DNA of 64,000 bases from Azadirachta indica (taxonomy: Eukaryota > Streptophyta > Magnoliopsida > Sapindales > Meliaceae): the NCBI GenBank assembly GCA_022749755.1, contig CM040450.1, positions 10,438,913 through 10,502,912 on the forward strand. The letters are read 5' to 3'. Of the stretch, positions 1 through 14,500 are shown piece after piece (within the stretch, counting starts at the first letter, position 1; every line of letters starts with the position of its first letter). The position numbers and the translations under genes were made by a program. Below the pieces are notes generated by a model, which was given only the letters and a program-made list of their open reading frames with translations, searched no databases and had not been told where the DNA came from.

Positions 1-1472
1 GAATCGCTGCATAATTTGTGAGGTGAGTTTAATATTTGGTACTTTTTTACAATATTGGATATTTTTAATGTAAAACTTGAAACTTGTAAATTAACTGTAT
101 GATCTTGGGGTGTATTTAATATTTGTGCAAGAAACGTGAATTTGAAATGTATAATGCAAAATTTTGATACATTGAACACAAAGATTTGAACATGTTAGAC
201 GTAAACTGGAAATATAGTATGCAATACTTGAATCATAACGCAAATTTAAACTATCAAATGGGAAATTTGAGGCAACTGGAATTAATGCAATTAATGCTAC
301 ACTTGGAACACAGTAAACACAAAATGAACATCTTGAAAGGATCAATGCTTGAAATATATTAAAAATAAACTTCCAAGTATTTGAGCCTCTAATGCAAAAT
401 TTGAAACGATATGTATATTGTTTAATATTTTATTAATTTATTAGTACAATAATAATAATAATAATAATAATTAATGTTTAATTATTATATATAGTTAATA
501 TTAATCAAAAACCATATCATTGTATTAATTCTACTAACGGAGGACTACTTTTGTAGCCTTGCTCTGAAAAAATTTTGGCAGCAAAACCTATAGTCTACGG
601 CATGAGACAAAAGTAACTGAATTTGCAATTTGCCTACAGTATGAAATTTGTCAAATTTTATTTCTCTAACTTACATATAAAATTATATTTCGACTTGTTA
701 AATAGCATGTAAAATATAATCCAATACTTGGAAAAAATTAATAGAGAACTTGACAAAATGAAGCCGAAATCTTGATGGACTGCCACACTAAAGCCGCTGT
801 ATTGTAAGGGTTAGCGCTGGATTTGCTCCAAACTGATTCAAAGACATGAATACCATCAAAGGAAAACCATGAGTGGTCACGACTAATGGTTTTAAGTACG
901 TTGAAGGTTCCTTGCCCATGGCCTCCCATAGTGGTTCAGTTCATAACCTTGAGCTGCAGCTTGCAAATTTATTGAAATATGGCATCTATTTTCAAAATCA
1001 CTTATCAAACTATCTCAGCATTCACTTGATGATTGCCACATCTTTTGTGATGAAAAATTTATGATATAACATCACTCAAAGAAATATGATCTTGGAAATA
1101 TGCTGGATTTATTATTACTTTAATGGAATTCAGATATGAAATTACAGTGCATATTGCGACATAATTTAGCGGAAACGAAACCAAGCCAAACAAGAAACAT
1201 TTACAGAACGGCACCAAAAGCTTTTTACACATTCATAAAAGATTGTTCTCCAATGCTCTGCGTGAATTCGCAATTTTTGCACGTAAGCTCTCCTTTACCC
1301 GTGTTTGTATTGGCCTCCTCTCATTTATGTGGTGTTAAAACTGCCAAAAATGGCAATGTGATATGATGATACTCTGCGCAGCACTTTTATTCTCAAGATT
1401 AGTATGTGAAACGGTAAAGCAGAGCAAGCAGATCTCTTGCAAGTCACACTTGACAGAAGAACCTGGTTGTCA
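1..1472 (-). other. 3' flank and probable 3' UTR of the starch branching enzyme gene
   Basis: This stretch lies downstream of the SBE stop codon, read on the minus strand. A minus-strand AATAAA-like signal at about 1385-1391 lies roughly 85 bases past the stop and is a plausible polyadenylation signal. Short open frames here have no recognisable domains. A small AAT microsatellite sits at about 446-472. No second gene can be supported. Confidence 0.5.
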
Positions 1473-4400
1473 CTAATTTTGTTCCTTGACAGGTTTCGAT
1501 TCATTCTCTACCAGAGCATAGACCACAGCGGTTCTACTCGGTGCATATACCAAAAAGGAACGAGGTCGGTCATCATACCACCCTTCCTGCAGAGTCATCA
1601 GTTTTTAAAAACGTTTGTAATTAACCAGGAATAAGAAGAAATTGATCATGATGAGCAAGAGCAGGATAAGAATTGTCCACAGGTGAGTTCTCACCGAGCT
1701 GAAGTACTCAGCATTGTGGTCCAGCCTACTGAAGCCTCCAAACAGTGGATCATCTGAATCCAATACAATCTGGAAGAGAGAACACAAAATTTGAACAATG
1801 AAACTTAAATAAATGAAATAATGCAATTCAAACAAGGACAGACATATGAACTTTTGGTTCAAGTTAAAAAGAAAAGGGACGCTACAATAAAGAGAGAAAA
1901 CATTGTAAGACAAAACAAGGGAAACTTAATATATATTAGGATAAAGTAAAATATGTCGACCAAAAGATTACTTCATCAAGCCCATGCCTTAAAGACACAA
2001 AATAATTATTCATCAAAAGGCATCCCATTATCGAGACTTGTGCCACCCCCTCTACAGTATCAGCATAATTCTTTTAGAGAATAATAACCCATCATTCATC
2101 ATGTTGCCAGCTTCTTAAATTCCTAGACATATGTTGCTCAACAGTTAAGATACAAATTATAGTCTGGGTTCCTAGACATATGTTGCTCAACAGCCATAGA
2201 AATAAACGATTAGCAGAGTTAGATGCATGAGTTTTCTTGACTACTCATCAACTGTAAGAGAACTCTTACTCACAGGTAAGGTCAGGAAGACTCCCCTTGA
2301 ATATACTATGCTCCTTCATTTTCACTAGTTTAATTATGTCAAGTCCAGCTCAGTTTGCTATCAATTGGGCATCATCTTTGAAGAATGAGGTGATGACCAT
2401 TTTTCAACCTAATTCTACAAAACAGTGGAATTAAGTTTTAAGGCCATAATTCGTTCTAATTTTGTGGTGGTGGCACAAAAAGAAAGGGTGGGGAGGTCAA
2501 ACTCAGTTTAACAAGGCAAGATGCTAAACACAACTAAACAAAAGGGGTGGGATTTAAATAAAGGGCCATGATTCTGTGAAAGACAAGAAAAAAATAAGAG
2601 AAAAATCTCAGAAGCATGATCCTCAATTTATCCAGGAATGGATGACTGGTACATTAACAGATTCCATTATTTGCAGATTCAGTAGTGATTTTCTCAACAT
2701 TAGCAAGATTACAAGTTGAGAATCATAGCTAGGTGCCGGGCTTTACTGCCATCAAGTGAAGATTTTCCTAGGTGCTGAAGTTCATATGGCTGAAGAGCCA
2801 TTACAATCAAAACAAAAGACAAACTGGTTTGAATTTCCAAACAGGGTCTAGAGTATCAGATCTCTACATGCTAGTAATGCTGAGGCTGAGGCTGGGAAGA
2901 AAAATGGCCAAGGGATTATGATATGGACTAAGTTTTTTCTTGTCCACAAATAACAAACCAATGATTGAGAAGGGAAAATGTGACAGGATTTATATAGATA
3001 ACAATGGTGGTCTGACAAAGTGAATAGGAAGAGAAGGAATCTAATTTTGCAACAAGGTGAATAGCAGTGATGAAGCGAATGAAGAAAATTAGGAGCAACC
3101 ATGGAGATTTTGAAGATGATTAAACATATTATACCAAGTTTTGCATGTGACCAAACATCAAAATATAAGAAAGTCAAGCACCATAGAGAAGGAATAAGAA
3201 TTGAACCAATGAGCTAAAAAAAGGTACCCATCCAGCTAGACTGTTTGGTTTATTTGGGGAGGTAAATCTTTACAGATTTAATTCTATCAGGTGCGGTACA
3301 AGCTTTATATAGTTCATGAGTATATCTTTATTCCAGCCTCTAGTGCATAGCTTTGGTGGGTTCTGATTTTGTATTTCCATTTGCTTTGTCCCTATAGGGC
3401 AGTAGTAATGTTGTAACAGCTGCTTATTCTCCAATGACATACAATTTGCCTACCTCGAAATACAAGGGTTTAACTCATTTAATGTTGTAAGAATTTGAAG
3501 ACACTGAGGCTATTATCAGTAGCACTAGAATTTGGTTGTGTTTCAAGGATTACAACTGACCAAGGGTAAATCCATTGAGGCACTATCAGAGATCAGATAC
3601 AAACAAATGGCAGAACTGAAGAAATCATTCTTTACCGAGTAACAGCATGAGGTTGGGTTTATAATCTAGGTACTTTGAGCATTTACAGTTTATTAGACAA
3701 GGGCAAACTACTTCCAGCATTTACAGTTTATTAAATAAGGCATTGTTTGCCACATTTTTCTTTAAGTCCCCGCAATTAGTTTTCTCCCCTGTTAGTTGCA
3801 AATGCTTTGAGGCCAAAATGGAACTCTGTATCCTAGAGTCATAATTGGATACTGTATAAACTTGGGGACCTTGTTATTTGATACCTTGTATAAACTCGGG
3901 GACCTTTCTATGACACGTAAGATTTAATATCTTTTAATATCATAAACTTAGTTGATGTTTTGTGTAAATTTAGAAACTTTATATCATTAACTTTGGTGAT
4001 TCTGAAGTATTGTTCATTATAACATCAGAGACTAATTTGTACATTGTATAAACTCAAGGACCATTTTACATGCAAATTATTATGTTCACATATTTGAGGA
4101 GTATAATTGTCATATCAATAGACTGTTACATGTCTCTGAAAAACATTCTAAAACATGAAAACTCGAGGACCTAGATTACAATTACCCATTTTGTATTGCC
4201 ATATATATTGGAATTCTTCCTTTTAGGCTCCAGTGCAGAGCTGAGGGGGTTTCTTGCATTCAAGCAGTAATCTATGTGGTTTAAGTTATTAATCATTGAA
4301 AGAAATTCAGATTGCTTACCTAAAACCTTGGAGTTCAACTCATTTAGTGGGGTAAAAGTTTGCAAACAATCAGGCCAGCTAAGCATTAGAAATTTGGCTG

Positions 4401-7400
4401 TGTTTTAGGATTAAACTTCCTAGATACCAGGGAAAATCTCGAGTTGCTATCAGAGACAAGATGCAAACAAATGACAGAAGAACAGAAGACGTCATTTATG
4501 AGTATAAAATGAGGAGAGGCTCAGCTTTGATAATGCTAAAAACTAGAATGGTTGTGATCTGGAAACCTAGAATGTACACATAGCAGTTTATGCAACTGAA
4601 CTCGCTACAATCCTTCTGAACTAATTTTTTAACAAGCCTGTGTGAGTGTACAATACAATGTACTAACTTGGCCCAAATAATGAAGAATACACCACTTAGC
4701 TCTGTTAAAAGCATGTATGAAGTGAAATTTAATGAAAAGCAAGACCAGCTTACAGTGCATTGTTTTTACCCAAGTTTTGACACTTACAGATTCCAGGAAA
4801 ATTCATTTAGGCTCACATATTTCCATCTAATTATTAAAACCAAACCAGAAACAGTTGTAACAAAGGAAAAATGAGAAATGCATAGAATGCATTAGTTGGT
4901 AACAACACTATAAAACAGGCGAACAAAAAGAAGCACAAAGTATTGGGTGTTTTACCTTGTATTTCCCTGGCTTTAAGCAGCCAACCCGGTAGTCAAAGTA
5001 ACTGTTATTCCAATGAAAGTTGAAGACAAAAACCAGGTTTCCTCTTTCGAATACAATCATCCGGTCTCCTTCGTCCTTCCGTGAAATATATTGGTGCTCA
5101 GAAGTCATGAACTGCATCAACAGTTAACCAGTGTATCATTTTTCATTAAAAAATCTGAAGGACCACAAAAGTCAAACAACATGTCTAACACAAATTATCA
5201 GGAAAAAGGAAAATATGAAATTGTAGAACAAATACGGGTGATAATAAGGCAACATGCAAACCAAGATTGCCAATTCCCACGACAAAAAACTTCTGCTCCA
5301 CATATTAAATTGATTAAGAAGACTAAAGCCTGTTCTCCCTCATCATTGATTAAAAACCACAAGAAAAATTAATAAAAGTATCGCTTACTACATCATAATT
5401 GGCTTCATTCATCTAACAATATATAAATATAAATATTTAAAATCTGAGCAACAGAAAAAGTTTTCTAGTAAATAAATATAAACAGTCCCAGGAATTAACC
5501 ATGCAACTAGATGTTTTAGCTCAAGTAGAACTTACACCATATTTCTCTTCAATATGCTGCATTGCCTGATCAAATTCTTGCATTCCGCGATACCTTAGAT
5601 AATTGGCATCCCCCTGGATGTAAATAACCAACAAACAGTAAGAATTTGTAAATGCCATCAAAACCCCAGCACAGGAATTTATGTTAAATGCAGGGATTTA
5701 CTTCTTGTTACTTCAAATGCTTAACATATAAAAGGAAGTTCATTAAATTAAAACAGAGGATGGGCATTTTTCAACAAGGCAATGATAAATTTCAAAAGAA
5801 TAACAACTAAAACCTGAGTATCAATAAGTTTAGAGAATGTGCTACCCTACATTACACATACATACCAGGCTCATGATTCTTCTGGCACTGAATGCGCTAA
5901 GGTCTTACAGGTTGAAAGCAACTAAAATAAAAGCTTTTTTAAAGGATTTTTAAGTGCTTGGCGGTTGTGCCAGGTGGGTCAGGGTCGTTAATTTAGCACA
6001 AATTAAAATGTTTTTCTTCTTCAATGAATGATATCAAGCATGATAGTTTAGTTGTTTCACTGCAACTGTAATAGCTGTTCATCAGTCTATGCTTTTATGT
6101 AGTGTGTTGTTAGTTCATCAACTATAAACATCAAGACTTAATTCTGCTGTGCAATAAAAACACTGGAGCCAACATGAAAGTAAGCAACATCATTAGTAAG
6201 TTCTTCACTCAAACTAGTAACTCATATGTCACTTACTAGATCAAATCTACGCCGGCACTTATCATAGCTGTTATTGTTCCCAGGAATTAGCTGACCACTA
6301 GGAAGACGCTGATCACCCCTTGGAAAATCAATCCACTCTAAATAGAGAACAGGGGGTAAAGAATAACAAGAATCATTTAAGAACCATCAGATTGAAACTT
6401 CAAAATCTTCAATGACAAAAATAATAATCAAGAATATTAATAACCAATTGACTTTACCAGGATGTCCAAATTCATTGCCCATGAAGTTCAAATATCCTTC
6501 TCCACCCAATCCCATGGTAATGAGCCTGATCATTTTGTGTAATGCTATTCCACGATCTATAAGAGGAGTTGACGGTCTGTCCAGAGCCATGAAATCGTAC
6601 ATATCCTGCAATCAGACACAGAAGGATTTTGAATAAGACAACCTTTTCGTTTTTCATTTTCATATTGCAAAAGTAATAAGAATGAGAAGTGTTAAGCTTT
6701 TCATCATCCTGGTGCAAGCTATTTTTCCACAGGAGCTCCCTCATATGAATAATTCTGAGCATGTAAGCCATAAAACTTAAATTTTCCATTAAAATAAATT
6801 TCTACATTGATTCATCAGCTATGTTGCTAATTTATCTATACCAAAGTGGATGATTGACTCATTCCATACTAGAAATAATTGCAGGAAATCTTTTGATAAC
6901 ACAGATTCCACAGATTGCTAGCAACAAAAAAGGAACAAATCACAAGAATGAACACCCCATCTTCAAGCCCAAATAAATCCAAATCTAAAAGACACACAAA
7001 TGCAAAGACTCAGGGCCATCTTAGACATGGATTTTTCAGAAAATATAAATAAGTTATGTTGCTGATGAATCAGCCATAAATTGATCTCTCCATTTACTTT
7101 AAATCATACATTAAAATAAAAGGGACAAATTCATGATGAAAGTATTTGGTTTGAACAGATACATATCCAACAACCAAAAAGAATTTTTATAGCCTTCAAT
7201 GTATGAAGGTGCATGTATGTCTTCAGCATGAGATGTACACAACTAAGAACACAGGTGACATTGATATTTGACTTTTCCAAATTTCTAACCCAAGAACCAA
7301 AAACCATTTCTCTAGAGCCTTTAATTAATGTGTCTAAATGTTCTTTAGTGCAAATCATATGTAAATGAGTAAGAACATGTAACCTTGTCCATCAACCAGA

Positions 7401-8556
7401 ATGCAATTGTCTTGTCACCAACGAGAGCTTGGTCATGACTTTCAGCATAAGCAACACACTTTTCCAACCACCTCCTGTTAGTCAATGTGTGAGCAATATC
7501 ACCCATTTTCCAGTCTTCATCCCTTTTCCTACACATAGGACCATGAGAAGGCATATATTTTTTATATATCAAATACATTATGCCAAGAGATTCTAGCTTG
7601 ATGTTTGTCATGGTAACGGGCATTTGGATTTCTACTGTGAACATACTTAAGAAGCTCAATCCATTTATCAGCAATGGCCATGTGCAGACGATAATCAAAT
7701 CCTACACCTCCATCTTGGACAGGAATGCAGAATGTTGGCATTCCACTAACCTGCACAGGAAAAATATTTCTATAATCTACAGAAAAGTGTCAATCAAATG
7801 CATTTGTGTTTTATCCCTAAAGTAGAAATATAAGTGTTAGCTTTTCAGATTAACATTCTGATAAATGTTATTTATTTACTAAATTTCGTAGCATTTCAGT
7901 TTGTTCAACCTTCATCCCTTGCGAAGGGATGATATTTTGAGACAAGTGAATGGCAGAACATGATGCAAATTTATGTCAGCTGCTGTTTCTTCCCCACTTT
8001 GTCAAAAAATAACAACATAAAGGATCATGCAGTGATAAGGATGCTGGTAAACACTACGCAACATTCTACAATGAATGAAAAACAATAGAGGGTTTACCTT
8101 CAAATTGAGATGGGTTGGTAGTAAAATAACCCTTGTACAGGCATGGCACAAGATGTGATCTATATTTTGTTGTATGTTCCAAAATACAGTTTTATAGAGT
8201 ATGTTGGGAATACTTTAACCTCAATTAACCTCAGTTAAAATTATATATAGGACAATTACAGGCATTAATTTATGCAATTAAGTATTACTTTACTAACTTT
8301 TAGGGATCAGGGAAGTTACTTATTGTGGTTTTTGGTGAATGACATTTTCAGAGTTTTCCATGTAATGAAACTTGTTAATTCAACCTGCTGAGATGAACAT
8401 AGACAACTAACTATGTAATTAATCACAAGCTAAAACCAGAAAAGTTACAAACCATGGGTATAACTCATGAAACTCTATAGCCAAAACACAATTGTAGGCA
8501 ATGCATGGAAGAAATTGGTTAAACATGACACAGTATCAAGGGTACCTATACACACA

Positions 8557-8588
<32 letters not shown>

Positions 8589-11500
8589 GGGAAAACGCAC
8601 ACAAACGCATGCATGCATGCACTTTCATTTAACTTAACCCTGCATCAGGGATTTTTTAAATTTTTATTGAACTGAAATAGTTCTGCAGAGGAAGTAGAGG
8701 ACTAGGATCAAAATATGCTCAAAGTGCTTTCAAGAGGATTGTAGAACATACATCTTCACCAATTGTAACAGCCTCGGGGAAGAGCCCATGAATCAAATCA
8801 TTGACCAGCATCAGGTAAACAACAGCTTCTACATCAGTTGCAAATCCGAAGTACTCATTGTAATTTCCAGTGAACGCCATCTGCAGCTCAAGGAACAAAA
8901 CAAAGTGCTTATATGTTAGTAGCACAACAAATGAAGTAGATATCAAAAATACATGCCATCTTCCCATGGTGCAAGTGATAAAGTGGAGCAGGCTTTAAAA
9001 TATCTTCTAGAACAACATTGTTCTTAAATACTGTTGTTAGCACTTACCTAACAGCTTAGAGGCGGTAACTTAACATGGTATCAGACCTAGTCTAACAAAG
9101 TGTTGTGTCTGGATCACTCATTTTTAGTGAATTAAAATATAATAAATTGTGTTTGATGTTAAGTTTATGGTGGCTTGGAGCTCACATAAGTCCATGTGAG
9201 GGAAAGTGCTAGAGCTTCGATAATATTGTTGAACCCTTATCTAAGAGCTTAAGCTTTTAAGTGGTAGCTCAACAATCTTAAAAACAATAATATAGATATT
9301 AAATGTAAGAGAGGTTTTATACTAATTTTAGAATAACATGTTAGATAGAATCGAGTTCTTCAAACTGTGACACAAAAAATTAGTATTAGTGTCTCAATGA
9401 AGGAAGGAAGCTGCAATCCAGTGGTTAAACCCCCTAAACTATTTACTGCAGGCAAGCCCACAAACTGAGGGAGTTCAATCCCCTAAGTATCAGGGATGGT
9501 TGCAATTTATTGCCATGTAATTCACTATCAGCTTAATGTTTTAATTGTTTAACGGTAGGATCACTATCTACTGCTCTAGATAGATCTATATACCAAAACA
9601 ACTTGTTTTCAATGAGGGGTCAGTAAGTTAATTTGGAAACCAAGAATAACTAGATTCAATTCGTCCCACTGTTATTCGTAGCATTTACAATCTTCTAACA
9701 ACATCTGGACGAGTAAGCTAGTCATTATACCTCATCTAGAAAAGAAAGAAGCAATCAATTCCAAAGTATAAGATAATACCTGCAATCCATGGTGCGTGTA
9801 CATCATTGAAGTCACACCATCAAATCTGAATCCATCAAACTTATATTCTTCCAGCCACCATCTTGCATTTGAAAGAAGAAACCTTAATACCTATATCAAA
9901 AAGGATGAAAAAAATTAATTCCTACTTACTATAACATTAGAGGAAAAACAAGAAAATGATTCAGCAGTGTGATGGTTGAAGTTTGGCAAAAGCACATACT
10001 TCCCAGCTTCCATAGTTAAAAAGGCGAGAATCCCACATCCAGTGATAACCTCGCGACCCAGAATGGAAGTAATGACTATCAGTTCCATCAAACATATTCA
10101 GCCCATCCAAAACATTATTAGATGCATGGCTGCATTTATTTGGATATTACAAGTTAGATACCAGAAGGAAAAAAAGATTAAAGCAAGTATGAATATACTG
10201 CAACGAAATATTAGTAAAGTATTGAGATTTATAGTAAATTTGAACACTTGAGTAGGAAATTAAAAAAAAAAAAAAAAGAAGAAGGTTTGCTATTGCATAA
10301 AACTGGTGAAAAATAACATACCCTAGTCCAAAATGATGAACTGAGTGATTAAGAACTTATTTGCTACCATATCAAATATTTGGAACATGCCATAAGAAAA
10401 TACAAATGGGTCCATAAAATGCTTCATTTCCATATTGGATCGGCCTCAGGAAAAGAGTGATGCAGACAGGAAAGGGAAAAGAAAGGGTAGTAAAAATAAC
10501 ATAAATTAAAACAAAAGATACTCAAATGCATTAGAAAGGAAAGACTAGGGAGGATTGAGGGAGTAGTTAATTGTTGTAATATCCATAATCAACCAATGTC
10601 AGTGACTTAAAACTAACACTATCGTGGCCTAGACCTAAAACATAGGACATTAAAACATGCACCAAATAGGTAACTGAAAATCTTACTCAAATAAGAAATT
10701 CAAATTTAAAGAAATTAAATCTAAACCAAACAAGTGATAATTTGCCTCAAACAAATAGGATGCCCAATATCCTTAAACATAAAACATTTCCAAGACCAAG
10801 GTTTCTAATTCAATGTTATTTTCCCTTATGGAGGCTAAATAACTCAGAAGTCAGATGTAGTGGTGTTAGCAAATCACAACTGGAATGATTTGAAGGTCAA
10901 GCAAATTAAACAATAAAAACCTAATCATCATGTCCTTTAGCTATGGTTGAGAGCTTGGCAATCATTTTACTTATCAGCAGAACATTGATTCACAGCTTAA
11001 CACAAGTTAATTCATCTAACTTGATTATATTGAGCTAAAAAAAATCCCTTTTCTTTTATTCATTAAAATGTGAGAATCTTTTGGGGAGTAGCACCATGTG
11101 GTAACATATTAGCATGCACTATAGTATTTAGCATTGATTGGCGTTAAGAACATGAAGACTAAATATTGATTTTGTTTTGACATCATGACAGGAGAAATAT
11201 TTTTATTGCCTACTTGTTCATCAATAAAATCAATCTTGCTTGTCTTCTTTATTAGACGTCCATTTTGAAGAAAAAATCAGAGTGTGTATCTTATATCATG
11301 GTGAAAGATAACTAATGAGCCCTATCCTTGACGATACTTATTCCGCTAAAGAAGCAATGATCACTGAGTTTTATGGTACAAAATCAGTCTGCTATCTCAT
11401 CCAAGATCTATAAAATTTTAAGTATAGGCCAAAAGTTTCTAACAGAAGCAGCCATACTTGTATGGCTGCTTTTCTAATTCCTTTTTCTATTGGGGTGTGG

Positions 11501-14500
11501 TTGGCATCGGTGTGAGAAGTAACAAAGAAAGTAAGCTTATTCATGCACAAACACACAGATGTAATAAGCCAACAGATGTTTCTAATGATAATTCTCTTCA
11601 AATTTAGCTTGTACCTATGAACGATATCCATGAGAACAAGCAGGCCTAACTCGTGAGCTTTGTCTATCAGAGACTTCAAATCATCAGGAGTTCCAAAGCG
11701 GCTGCTGGGAGCAAAAAAGTTTGTGACATGGTACCTACATCACACAAAAGAGAACCTGGAAGTAAATCTATGAAAGAGGAGAGCCACAATCCTGATAACA
11801 AACATTAGGAATCAATCCACAAACTTATTTGTCAAGTACAGTTTAAAGATGTAAGTGATGAAGTATATATTAGACTGGACCTAATTTAGAAAAGAAAGTA
11901 CCCAAAGCTAGCATAATATGAATGCTCTTGGATAGCCATTATTTGGACAGCATTGTAGCCAAGTCTTTTAATGCGAGGAAGCACTTCGTCTCTGAAGTTA
12001 GCATAACTGTTAATCCTGGGCTCCTGCATTTCATAGTTGATAATATTGTGAGAAGAAAAAGAATTAATAAAACATAGCATGGAAGAGAGCAAAATAAAGT
12101 GGGCCAGGGAAGGCTGTGGAACTTATTTTCCCACATTGATTGTTGAATCTTCTATGCAGCCCAAAAAATGAAGTAAAAAAATGAACTAGCTTATGAAACC
12201 TGGAACCTTCATGCAATAACGTGAGAAAGCAGAAAGATAAAAGAGGGTAGAAGTGTCAAATAAAGTAAAACAGTGTCTAAATTTCCAAAAGTATTAGAAA
12301 AATTCATAGCATAAACACAATCAGGTTATTTTCATATATTTTCTTTCTGCTTTATGTATTCCTTCTATATATGAGAATATGACAATTGTGAAATGTTTTG
12401 TTGTCCACTTCTGTCCAATTTGTTTCTAGAAGTAATTTTAAAGATACTTCAGAATTAAGAGTAAATATTTAAATATTTAGTTTAGCAGTTATTTCAGCAT
12501 CTACAATGGAAGTTAGTTGGTCCACCATATTCTTCAAACTAGGATATCAATCAAATTGGAGAGAAGACCAGTATTGCTCTTCCCCAAAAAAAATGTCTTT
12601 CACCGCCTTTGGATGTAATGCTTTCAGGGTTTGTGCATGCTCAATTTGATGTGTTCTCTATGTAATCCATGCCAACTCAAAGTTCTAGAATATGCATATG
12701 ATTGTAAGAATCACATAAAATCTTCATGGCCTTCTAGGAACCCTAACAAGGTTACAACAGTAACCATTTTGGCTTTGAGATATTTAATGCGAAAGTTTTT
12801 CACAGTATGGTTCAACTGATAAAACTAATGTGACAGAAGGATTGGATTTTTTCCCGCCTCTTTGGCTCAAGGCCTCTTTAAGACTGCCTCATCTTAAAGC
12901 AGGCTTGGAATGTTACATTAAGAGTATGATCCCACATATTGCAGCAGTTAAACATACATCAAAAGAGGGGAAAAAGGAAAAGGTACTATAGACAATTAGG
13001 CTAGTGCTACTAAAAGGCTAAAGCTACCGTCCCCCCAACACCAAAGACTCAAAGCTCCATAGAGTGATGGAAGTTGCGTACCGTGCTACTCATTCCGACA
13101 TGTGCCTCATAAATTCTAAGTGACTTTGGCTTCTTTGGCTGGGGATGTTGAAAGACATACTTTTCCTGCAAAAGATTGGGCATCATTAAACCTGATGAGC
13201 ACCAAATATTGACGGAGGACTTGCATTAAGTTATTATACTGATTGTTTTACTGGAAGTCATAAAATAATCTGTTAGTTCATCTACAAGCATACATAGCAG
13301 CCAGATTACAATGAACAAATCGTAGATTATTCAGAATCTTTCATTTATAAGAGGACATGAACAGGTTCAATATCTATGCATGTTAGAACTTCATTGCAGT
13401 GGTATCCCCAAAATTGTAGAGAAAAACCATATTATTCTCAAATAGTTCCGAACAATTATTGCGGGATTTTGATGTTACTATTGCATTTATTACCAAAGTT
13501 CCATACCATTTCAGGAACATCTTGCCCAACATCATAACTTTTTAAGATAATTTTCAGAAGTAACTGAGAGAAAAAAGACTAGAGAAGCTTACCTCTTCTG
13601 GAGGATCATAGTATATACCATTGTATGGGATTTCACCTGGAGGTTGCACAGAGAACTTGATCCAAGCAGGAATAGAATCTTTAATACCAGATGGAGTATC
13701 CATGCGAATCTACAAATACATTATCAAAATCAAGATAAGTTGACAGCAACACCACAGAGTTACAGGTTCAGAATCATTGACAAGATAACTAACAGCCCAA
13801 TAAATTTATCATGGTAAAAAGAAAATGTCACTGTAACAAACAAAAACATATGAAGTATCTAACTGAACTCAAAGGAACCTGTAATAAACCAAAAGCAAGC
13901 ATCAAAAATCAGAAATTACCTAAAACTGGCCCATATCTCAAAGAAATTACCTACTCGATTTATAAATCAGGATCAATAGTCTCAAAAAACAGTTTACTCA
14001 TGAAGTTCCTCTCCATCACAAGTAGTTCCATGGCATAAGTTGTTAATTTCAATTTTCAGCACTTCCAAATTTTAAAGAAAACTTATCTCTATCAAATTCC
14101 TGAAAAAGAAAAGAAAATAAACAGAAGAAATGTACAATAAAAAAGGAGACTAAAGGTCCATAGAAACAAGGACAAGGAGTTCCAAGGCAAAAGAAAAAGA
14201 AAAGAAAGAAAAACGAAAACCCACAAAACTCTACATTGAAAAACCTCAACCAAGCAAAAATATCCCCAAACAAAACCTGGAATCCACACAGCCCTTGGAG
14301 AGAAGAGCCTTGCTTCCAAATAAATCGGAAGAAACAAAATCCTCTGTTGACTGAGGTTCAAATAATTAATAGTTGGTGTAAAAAGAGTGAAAAAGAGAAA
14401 GAAAGAAAAGGAAAGGAAAAGAAAAGAAAGAAATGCCCACATTAAAATCTTCAGGGTTTACTTCATTACCTCACAAACTTGGGAGCGAATAGAGTTTGTG

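Noticed and set aside
6412..6636. Plus-strand frame opposite SBE2 exon 17
   Set aside because: Shadow of the branching enzyme exon; no independent support.
14049..14445. Frames rich in Phe/Ser/Leu and their antisense Lys-rich partners
   Set aside because: They lie in SBE2 intron 7 in purine-rich low-complexity DNA.
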